From Alphaproteobacteria bacterium LSUCC0396 (GTDB lineage Bacteria; Pseudomonadota; Alphaproteobacteria; Puniceispirillales; Puniceispirillaceae): a stretch of DNA of 64,000 nt. Positions 57,875 through 64,000 of this stretch are shown here, one piece after another. Position 1 is the stretch's first letter. Each line of letters begins with the position of its first letter. Below the pieces are notes generated by a model. It saw nothing but the letters and a program-made list of their open reading frames with translations, was not told where the DNA came from and did no database searches. Both the position numbers and the translations under genes were made by a program. The stretch covers positions 1,357,001 to 1,421,000 of the forward strand of contig CP166131.1 in NCBI GenBank assembly GCA_041228345.1. The letters run 5' to 3'.

Positions 57875-59383
57875 CTATTTCTTCTTACCGGGGGGTTTGC
57901 TACCCAATCCCGGCAATCCATTGGCGAGGCTGTTTCCCAATCCTTTGGCAAGACCGCCGCCCAATCCCTTTGCCAGCCCACCAGAGCCAAGCCCACGCGA
58001 TAGCGCGCCTAAATCCGGCATTCCGCCAGCGCCGCCGCCCAAACCGCCACCGCCAAGCATTGCCTTCATCGCTGCAGCGCCAGTTTTACCGCCGAGCTTT
58101 TTCATCATGCGGGCCATATCTTGATATTGTTTAACCAGCCGGTTTACATCTTGAACCGTGGTCCCTGATCCGGCAGCAATGCGTTTGCGACGTGATGCGT
58201 TCAACAAGCCAACCGAAACGCGCTCTTTCTTTGTCATCGACAAAATGATCGCTTCCTGACGTTTTATCATCCGGTCGTCAATACCGGCAGCCGCAATCTG
58301 TTTTTGCATTTTACCAATGCCGGGCAACATTCCCATCAGCCCGCCAAGTCCGCCCATTTTCTGCAATTGGCGAATCTGTGCCAGAAAGTCATTCATGTCG
58401 AACTGACCTTTGGCCATGCGTTTTGCCAGACGCTCAGCCTCTTCAAGTTCGATGCTCTCGGCCGCCTTTTCGACAAGCGCGACAACGTCACCCATATCCA
58501 GAATACGTCCAGCAAGCCGCGCCGGATCAAACTCTTCAAGCGCGTCCTGTTTTTCGCCAACACCGACAAGCTTGATCGGACAGCCGGTAACATGACGCAT
58601 CGACAAGGCCGCACCGCCACGCGCATCACCATCAAGACGGGTCAGCGCAATGCCGGTTACCCCAACAGCCTTGTGGAATGCCTCGGCCGTATTTACCGCA
58701 TCCTGACCGGTCATCGCATCGGCAACCAGCAGAATTTCATGCGGGTTGGTTACGTCTTTGATGGTGCGTAGTTCGGCCATCAGCGCTTCATCAATGCTAA
58801 GCCGGCCAGCTGTATCGAGGATCAGCACGTCATAGGCTTGCAGCTTTGCTGCCTGCAACGCGCGTTTGGCAATCTGTGCCGGGCTTTCGCCATCGACCTC
58901 GTTCAGCACCCCAACTTCAGCCTGATCACCAAGCATACGCAATTGTTCACGCGCGGCCGGACGCGTCACGTCAAGCGAAGCCAGCATAACCTTTTTGCGC
59001 TCACGGCTGCGCAATCGTAACGCCAATTTACCTGCCGTGGTGGTTTTGCCAGAACCTTGCAAACCGGCCATAAGGATAACCGAAGGCGGGTTAGTGGCGA
59101 TATTCAAAGGCGCCGCATCACCGCCAAGCATTTCAATTAGAGCATCATTGACGATCTTGATCACTTGCTGGTCAGGACGCACCGCGCGCATGCTGGCGAC
59201 ACCCACAGCCTTTTCCCGCACTTTTTCGGTAAAGGCCTTGACCGCGGGCAAAGCAACATCAGCATCAAGCAACGCCAACCGCACTTCACGAAGCGCGGCA
59301 TCAACATCCGATTCGCTAAGCGCACCACGGCGCGCCAGCCCGTCAAAGACATCAGCTAATTTACTTTTCAGCGTATCAAACAT
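57875..59383 (-). CDS. ffh: Signal recognition particle protein Ffh with Gly-rich tail
   Basis: SRP54 GTPase that binds 4.5S RNA and signal sequences and docks with FtsY (also in this window). The protein has 502 residues: an N domain (1-95), a G domain with G1 [14 protein letters not shown] from 107 and the DTAGRLS loop, and the Met-rich M domain (about 330-430; [28 protein letters not shown]). Residues about 445-502 are a Gly/Leu-rich tail ([11 protein letters not shown], then GLAKGLGG repeats) ending in KKK. No 4.5S RNA gene was recognised nearby. Confidence 0.97.
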   Translation of the reverse strand: MFDTLKSKLADVFDGLARRGALSESDVDAALREVRLALLDADVALPAVKAFTEKVREKAVGVASMRAVRPDQQVIKIVNDALIEMLGGDAAPLNIATNPPSVILMAGLQGSGKTTTAGKLALRLRSRERKKVMLASLDVTRPAAREQLRMLGDQAEVGVLNEVDGESPAQIAKRALQAAKLQAYDVLILDTAGRLSIDEALMAELRTIKDVTNPHEILLVADAMTGQDAVNTAEAFHKAVGVTGIALTRLDGDARGGAALSMRHVTGCPIKLVGVGEKQDALEEFDPARLAGRILDMGDVVALVEKAAESIELEEAERLAKRMAKGQFDMNDFLAQIRQLQKMGGLGGLMGMLPGIGKMQKQIAAAGIDDRMIKRQEAIILSMTKKERVSVGLLNASRRKRIAAGSGTTVQDVNRLVKQYQDMARMMKKLGGKTGAAAMKAMLGGGGLGGGAGGMPDLGALSRGLGSGGLAKGLGGGLAKGLGNSLANGLPGLGSKPPGKKK

Positions 59384-59441
59384 GGTATTTAACCCGTTTG
59401 CCCCTTTATGATCACAACTGCGTAACCGACCAGATCACCGT

Positions 59442-59467
59442 CTAAGTTCCCAAACTAAGTTCCCAAA
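59442..59467. repeat. Perfect 13-bp tandem duplication in the ffh leader
   Basis: CTAAGTTCCCAAA occurs twice in direct succession, between the candidate ffh promoter and the ffh start. Confidence 0.85.
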
Positions 59468-59600
59468 AGCCCGAGGGCTACCAAAGGGCTTCCCGGGGCT
59501 AAATGACAAAAAGCCAGATGACACCCGTGCTCGAAAACTTCAAGGACGTGTGGAACCCGTTAAGGTCTTTTTAGTCGGCGATGGCCTGATTTGATCCAAG

Positions 59601-59629
59601 CTATTGCGCTTTTTGCCACGAATTGTCAA
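59601..59629 (-). promoter_or_regulatory. Candidate promoter of the ffh-rpsP-rimM-trmD-rplS operon
   Basis: On the minus strand, a perfect TTGACA (59624-59629) is followed after 17 bases by CAATAG (59601-59606). The predicted leader to the ffh ATG is about 210 bases and contains the 13-bp duplication and a short AGCCC/GGGCT hairpin near 59469-59480. Confidence 0.55.
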
Positions 59630-59638
59630 GAATAACTG

Positions 59639-60430
59639 ATGTTCTTTATCTTGTCTAAAACGCTTGCTCTTCTGCTTGAACCGCTGTTGATCCCGTATCT
59701 GTTTCTTTTGCTGGCAGTTTTTGCCCGCTGGCGTCGCTGGCGTTGGATTATGCGCCTGTCATTTTTAACCGCGCTTTTATTGCCGCTTAGCTATGGGTTT
59801 TTGCCGGTTTCAAGCCTGCCATTACAATATCTTGAAAATCGCATCGCACGCGGTGATATCGGCCAGCGCCATATTGATGGGATCATTGTTCTTGGCGGGT
59901 TCACCGGCGATGGTATCACCGCCGAAAGCCGCAATCACTATACATTAGAAGGTGCTGCCGAACGGTTTACTGCGGCGATGACACTGGCGCGCAAACTGCC
60001 CAATACACCGATTCTCTTTAGTGGATTTTCTGGCGATTTGATGCCGAAAGGGTGGCGCGAAAGTGATAATATCCGCAACCTTATCGAACAGATAGGCGGC
60101 CTGAATACGGTGGTGCTTTATGAAGAGGCCAGCCGGAATACTTATGAAAATGCCACGAACAGCAAACAAGTTATGGCGGTTGAGCCCGGCACAAACTGGA
60201 TTTTAGTGACCTCGGCAAATCATATGCCGCGCGCCATCGGCAGTTTTGCCGCCGCCGGATGGAGTGGCATTATTCCTTATCCGGTTGATTTCCAAACACC
60301 GAAAAGCGGCTATTACAAGATATGGGATATGAAGGCTGGTGTTTCGATGATGCGAAAGAGCCTTCATGAATATGCGGGTTTGTTGGTTTATTACCTATCC
60401 GGGCGCAGCACCGCACTGTTGCCCGATTAA
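59639..60430 (+). CDS. YdcF/ElyC-like DUF218 membrane protein, copy 2
   Basis: A 263-residue protein. Two N-terminal membrane segments (about 4-28 and 36-58) are followed by the DUF218 domain with DGIIVLGGFTGDGITAE, LPNTPILFSGFSGDL, ASRNTYENATNSKQV and WILVTSANHMPRA. The two-segment anchor and length match ElyC/YdcF-type proteins implicated in peptidoglycan or undecaprenyl-carrier metabolism under envelope stress, though the enzymatic activity is unproven. It is a single gene, divergent from ffh and convergent with ftsY. It is more like ElyC than the shorter copy at 10194. Confidence 0.85.
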   Translation: MFFILSKTLALLLEPLLIPYLFLLLAVFARWRRWRWIMRLSFLTALLLPLSYGFLPVSSLPLQYLENRIARGDIGQRHIDGIIVLGGFTGDGITAESRNHYTLEGAAERFTAAMTLARKLPNTPILFSGFSGDLMPKGWRESDNIRNLIEQIGGLNTVVLYEEASRNTYENATNSKQVMAVEPGTNWILVTSANHMPRAIGSFAAAGWSGIIPYPVDFQTPKSGYYKIWDMKAGVSMMRKSLHEYAGLLVYYLSGRSTALLPD

Positions 60431-60471
60431 TGGCGGTTATTGGGCGGTCATGTACGATCAGCCAACGCGGG

Positions 60472-61416
60472 CTATTGGTTATCGGTGTCGACCCCGGCCA
60501 ACGCCTTGGCGAATTCATCAGCGGCAAATGGCTGCAAATCATCTGCCCCTTCACCAACGCCAACCGCATGAACAGGTAGCCCGAATTCCTCGGCAAGCGC
60601 AACAACAACACCGCCCTTTGCCGACCCATCAAGTTTGGTAACAATCAGGCCAGACACATCAGCAACAGCGGAAAAGGCCTTTACCTGCGATAGGGCATTC
60701 TGGCCAACGGTTCCATCAAGAACAATGACCGAATCATGCGGCGCGGTGTCATCCAGCTTGCGGATCACCCGAACAATTTTAGCCAATTCTTCCATCAACT
60801 CACTGCGATTTTGTAACCGGCCGGCCGTATCAATAATGAGCACATCGGCCTGTTCTTCAATCGCCTGTGTCATCGCCCGATACGCCAGCGCTGCGGCATC
60901 CCCGCCGGTAGCATCCGCAATGACCTTTGTGCCAGTCCGTTCACCCCAGATTTGCAACTGCTCAACCGCGGCCGCCCGAAATGTATCACCAGCAGCCAGC
61001 AAAACTGTTTTGCCTGCCGCTGTCCAATTCTGCGCCAACTTGCCAGCCGTCGTGGTTTTTCCCGATCCATTCACCCCGACTAACAGAACAACATGCGGCC
61101 GTCGCGTTGGGTCAATTTCCAGCGGTTTAGCAACCGGTTTTAAGATATCCTCAAGTCCGGCTGCCAGTGCCAAAGCAATTGAGTCTGCATCAACCGGCCC
61201 GTCGAATTTATGTGACTTTAAGGCGGTTGCCAGCCGCGTTGCTGACGCCGTGCCAAGGTCGGCTGCAATCAACGCATCCTCGACCTCTTCCAACGATGCC
61301 GCATCTAATTTTGATTTGCCGATTAGCGCCGATAAAGACGGCAGGCTGGCAAGTGACTCGCTGACTTTCTTGCTCGATTTGCTCAGGCCATCTTTAAGCT
61401 TTTTAAACCAGTTCAT
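60472..61416 (-). CDS. ftsY: Signal recognition particle receptor FtsY
   Basis: GTPase at the inner membrane that receives SRP-ribosome complexes. The 314-residue protein consists of the NG domains: the N domain from about 15 to 105 and G1 [14 protein letters not shown] from 114. DTAGRLQNRSELMEEL and the TKLDGSAKGG segment follow. It lacks the long acidic A domain of E. coli FtsY and has only a short basic N-terminus (MNWFKKLKDGLSKSSKKVS), as in many Alphaproteobacteria. It overlaps mtaB by 4 bases. Confidence 0.97.
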   Translation of the reverse strand: MNWFKKLKDGLSKSSKKVSESLASLPSLSALIGKSKLDAASLEEVEDALIAADLGTASATRLATALKSHKFDGPVDADSIALALAAGLEDILKPVAKPLEIDPTRRPHVVLLVGVNGSGKTTTAGKLAQNWTAAGKTVLLAAGDTFRAAAVEQLQIWGERTGTKVIADATGGDAAALAYRAMTQAIEEQADVLIIDTAGRLQNRSELMEELAKIVRVIRKLDDTAPHDSVIVLDGTVGQNALSQVKAFSAVADVSGLIVTKLDGSAKGGVVVALAEEFGLPVHAVGVGEGADDLQPFAADEFAKALAGVDTDNQ

Positions 61417-62699
61417 GCGCTTTGCGCTCCCTTTGCAACGGCGCGGCCAATCAGGCTATCCCCGTCGCGGCCGGTCAGTTCAACATCAACAATCTGCCCG
61501 GATGGAACGAACCCGCCATCAAGCCGGATCTTGGCAAAATTGCGTCCATGCCCGCGGTTACCTGCCTCGACAAGCAGTTCGTCCTGCTGGCCAATTGCCG
61601 CATCAAGAAATGCGCCAAGACGCGCGGCACCTAACTGGCGTAATTCAAACGCACGCTCTTTGATCATCAATGGTGCCAGCTGCGGCATATCGGCGGCCGG
61701 TGTTCCGGGGCGCGGGGAATAGGGAAAAACATGAAGATGAGTAATGTCGGCGGCGGCGATCATCGCTAGGCTGGCGGCGTGCGCCTGATCGGTTTCGGTT
61801 GGAAATCCGGCAATCACATCAGCGCCAAAAACAACATTTGGCCGGCGTCGGCGCGCCTCATCACAGAACCGCAAAATATCGCGCCCAAGATGGCGGCGCT
61901 TCATCCGCTTTAAAATCAGATCATCCCCATGCTGCGCCGATAAATGCAAATGCGGTAAAAGCCGATGATCATCAGCCAGCACATCCATCAATTCCGCGTC
62001 AGGCTCGGCCGGATCAATCGACGATAGCCTCAATCTTGGCAGATCCTTGACCTCGGCCAGAAGACGCCGCACCAGATGGCCAAGCCGTGGCCGACCGATC
62101 AGATCACTGCCCCATGAGGTGATGTCAACGCCGGTTAAAACCAGTTCTTTGCAACCATTCGCCACCAGCCGGCGCGCCGCATCAATCAGATCATCCGCAG
62201 GTGCCGACCGGTTATTACCCCGACCATAAGGGATAATGCAAAAGGTACAGCGGTGATCACAGCCTTGCTGAACTTGCAAGAAAGCGCGGGTATGTTCATG
62301 AAAACTATCCACCATATGCGCGGCCGTTTCACGCACCTCCATCACATCACTAACCAACAGCGATGGCGCCTCATTGCTCGCCAACTTTGCCCAGCTTGCG
62401 GCCTGTAGCTTGTCATAATTGCCGACCACCTGCGTGACCTCGGGCATCGCCGCCCATGTTTCGGGGGCAATCTGCGCCGCACATCCTGTCACAATTATCT
62501 TGGCATCGGGGTGATCACGGCGGGCTTTTCGAATGGCTTGGCGCGCCTGTTTTTCGGCCTCGGCCGTTACCGCACAAGTATTGAAGATAATCGCATCAAA
62601 AAGGCCGGCCGCACCGGCCTGATCACGGATGACTTCCGATTCCCATATATTCAATCGGCATCCAAATGTCTGTACATTGGGCGTGTTACGTTTGGTCAT
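61413..62699 (-). CDS. mtaB: tRNA (t6A37-C2)-methylthiotransferase MtaB
   Basis: Radical-SAM enzyme that converts t6A to ms2t6A at position 37 of ANN-decoding tRNAs. The protein has 428 residues. The N-terminal UPF0004 domain has cluster cysteines C14, C42 and C73 (TFGCRLN, NTCAVT, VTGCAA). The radical-SAM cysteines C147, C151 and C154 are in GCDHRCTFCIIPYGRG, and a C-terminal TRAM domain follows. MtaB rather than MiaB is indicated by the short spacing and GRGNNRS. It overlaps both ftsY and dapF by 4 bases, in the conserved dapF-mtaB-ftsY operon. Confidence 0.94.
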   Translation of the reverse strand: MTKRNTPNVQTFGCRLNIWESEVIRDQAGAAGLFDAIIFNTCAVTAEAEKQARQAIRKARRDHPDAKIIVTGCAAQIAPETWAAMPEVTQVVGNYDKLQAASWAKLASNEAPSLLVSDVMEVRETAAHMVDSFHEHTRAFLQVQQGCDHRCTFCIIPYGRGNNRSAPADDLIDAARRLVANGCKELVLTGVDITSWGSDLIGRPRLGHLVRRLLAEVKDLPRLRLSSIDPAEPDAELMDVLADDHRLLPHLHLSAQHGDDLILKRMKRRHLGRDILRFCDEARRRRPNVVFGADVIAGFPTETDQAHAASLAMIAAADITHLHVFPYSPRPGTPAADMPQLAPLMIKERAFELRQLGAARLGAFLDAAIGQQDELLVEAGNRGHGRNFAKIRLDGGFVPSGQIVDVELTGRDGDSLIGRAVAKGAQSA

Positions 62700-63604
62700 G
62701 CGCCCACCCTCATCAGCGTGGCCAGTTCACCCTGAAACACCCCGTCAAAGGTATAGCTGACCGGCCCGCGCATGATCACCCGTCCGCCCGGCGTGCCATT
62801 ATCCTGCCAATCAATAAAGACGCTGCCACCATCCATGATAATTTCGTTACGCCGAGACCCCCGTCCAGAACGATGCACCGCAACCCCAACCGCACAAGCA
62901 CCGCTGCCACAAGCAAATGTGATGCCGCCGCCACGTTCCCACACCCGCATCCGGAACCTGTTTGGCCCGATCTGATGTACAAAGGAAATATTCGCCCGAT
63001 CCGGAAATAGCGGATGATGTTCGAGCTGCGGCCCAATTGACCCAAGATCAACTGCCTCGGCATCATCAACAAACAATACCGCATGGGGATTGCCCATCGA
63101 ATGGCAAACCGCCGGTACCATCGCGCCAAGATCAACGCAAAGCGTATCTTGATCACTATTATTACTATGGTGGGGATTGGTGTTTTTGGGGTTGGCATCA
63201 TGTGCCAGCGGCACCTCATGCCACGCCAGCCGTGCAGGCCCCATATCAACCGAAATATGATCAGCATCTTCAGCTGCCCGCCAGCTTTGCAGAACACCCG
63301 AACGCGTTTCAATGGATAATTCTGTCAGTCCAAGATCGCGCATCACCAGATCGGCAACGCATCTCGTACCATTACCGCACGCGGCAGCATCGCTGCCGTC
63401 GCTATTGAGAATCTGCATGAAAATATCAGCTTTTGCCGATGGCCTGATCACCAGAATTTGGTCACACCCAATACCGAAATGACGGTCGGCGAGACGCGTT
63501 GCTGCACCGTGCCCGATTTTATCGGGAATGCCATTAGCCGGATCGCGCGCATCGAGGACAATGAAATCATTGCCAAGGCCGTGCATCTTTAAAAAAGCTG
63601 TCAT
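62696..63604 (-). CDS. dapF: Diaminopimelate epimerase
   Basis: Converts LL-DAP to meso-DAP for peptidoglycan and for LysA. The 302-residue protein has KMHGLGNDFIVLDA near the start. The two catalytic cysteines are C76 in AACGNGTRC and C232 in ACGSGACAV. Between the two lobes there is a short His/Asn-rich insert (about residues 138-152, NPKNTNPHHSNNSDQ) not expected in the family. The ATG at 63604 gives the normal N-terminus; the 16-codon extension upstream is ignored. Confidence 0.96.
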   Translation of the reverse strand: MTAFLKMHGLGNDFIVLDARDPANGIPDKIGHGAATRLADRHFGIGCDQILVIRPSAKADIFMQILNSDGSDAAACGNGTRCVADLVMRDLGLTELSIETRSGVLQSWRAAEDADHISVDMGPARLAWHEVPLAHDANPKNTNPHHSNNSDQDTLCVDLGAMVPAVCHSMGNPHAVLFVDDAEAVDLGSIGPQLEHHPLFPDRANISFVHQIGPNRFRMRVWERGGGITFACGSGACAVGVAVHRSGRGSRRNEIIMDGGSVFIDWQDNGTPGGRVIMRGPVSYTFDGVFQGELATLMRVGA

Positions 63605-63667
63605 AGCAAAGCATATAGCCGGTTTTTCCCCATCGCGAAAGGGGGTCACCATGGCGTTTTAAATGGC

Positions 63668-64000
63668 CTAAAGTGTCAGGCTGATCGGCACATGGTCGGA
63701 TGGCTTGTCGGCGCTGCGCAAATCGCGATGGATTTCGGCATGAACAACCCGGTCGGCAAGATCATGGCTGACCCAGATATGATCCAGCCGGCGTCCCCGG
63801 TCACTTGCCGCCCAGTCACGCGCCCGATATGACCACCATGAATAGAGTTTCTGTTCGTCACCAAAATAGGCGCGCACCGCGTCATGCCAGCCACCCTCGG
63901 CAATCAGCCGCTTTAATCCATCGGTTTCCACCGGGGTATGGCTGATAATTTTCAGCAATTGTTTGCTTGACCAGACATCATTCGCCAATGGTGCAATATT
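63668..64000 (-). CDS. xthA: Exodeoxyribonuclease III, C-terminal part (cut by the window edge)
   Basis: AP endonuclease/3-prime exonuclease of base excision repair. The frame is open to the right edge, so about 110 C-terminal residues are visible, beginning NIAPLANDVWSSKQLL. The catalytic-domain segments HTPVETDGLKRLIAEGGWHD, YSWWSYRA, GRRLDHIWVSHDLAD and the terminal active-site SDHVPISLTL are typical of the XthA family. It stops 63 bases upstream of dapF on the same strand. Confidence 0.93.
   Translation of the reverse strand, partial: NIAPLANDVWSSKQLLKIISHTPVETDGLKRLIAEGGWHDAVRAYFGDEQKLYSWWSYRARDWAASDRGRRLDHIWVSHDLADRVVHAEIHRDLRSADKPSDHVPISLTL

Noticed and set aside
59384-59638. 4.5S RNA gene upstream of ffh
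   Set aside because: The conserved GGAA-tetraloop/asymmetric-bulge core of SRP RNA was not found in this interval.

Overview
The window is ordinary, densely packed chromosome from an alphaproteobacterium. The evidence is gene order: atpHAGDC downstream of priA; sdhCDAB-zapE-mdh next to sucAB-lpdA; ffh-rpsP-rimM-trmD-rplS-leuCDB-asd; dapF-mtaB-ftsY; obg-proB-proA-nadD-rsfS-rlmH-gpmI-ctpA-rppH; and tlpA/argH-lptM-lysA. Base composition looks close to balanced and spacers are short. A marine, SAR116-like or Rhodospirillales-like relative is plausible, but that is inference and no rRNA gene is present to test it. I see no tRNA, rRNA, CRISPR array, insertion sequence, prophage or defence system.

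Layout. 1-5.8 kb: the edge of a secreted helical-repeat protein, a SCO1 copper chaperone, yggT-folD, and a HIG1 protein with PduO cobalamin adenosyltransferase and ETF (etfB, etfA). 5.9-17.7 kb: TlpA divergent from argH-lptM-lysA; a zinc-ribbon protein and a YdcF protein; prephenate dehydrogenase, chorismate mutase and a methyltransferase; phaR, folB, a HAD protein, a DM13 protein and an enolase-superfamily enzyme. 17.8-28 kb: rplU-rpmA, obg-proBA-nadD-rsfS-rlmH-gpmI, ctpA-rppH. 28-35.5 kb: ATP synthase F1 operon and priA. 35.6-38 kb: transaldolase-like fsa, DUF484, xerC. 38-50 kb: lpdA, sucB, sucA, mdh, zapE, sdhB, sdhA, sdhD, sdhC, read on the minus strand. 50-64 kb: pdxY, then the asd/leu/rplS/trmD/rimM/rpsP/ffh cluster, a second YdcF protein, ftsY-mtaB-dapF, and the end of xthA.

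The genes fall into a few functions: aerobic respiration (TCA enzymes, complex II, ATP synthase, ETF, SCO1, HIG1), amino-acid synthesis (Arg, Lys, Pro, Leu, Tyr/Phe, Asp family), co-translational targeting (Ffh, FtsY), ribosome assembly (L21, L27, S16, L19, Obg, RimM, TrmD, RlmH, RsfS) and chromosome maintenance (PriA, XerC).

No new multi-gene system is evident. The points most worth a second look are: (i) many unrelated 12-25 bp units tandemly duplicated inside spacers across the whole window; (ii) a probable ATT start codon for rsfS; (iii) absence of ftsEX and envC from the two places where they usually sit, suggesting joint loss of the FtsEX-EnvC division module; (iv) absence of sucCD between mdh and sucA; (v) two plus-strand terminator-like hairpins in a divergent spacer that may mark a small RNA or attenuator; (vi) leader hairpins in front of rplU and atpH; (vii) TGC-rich candidate operators in front of phaR.
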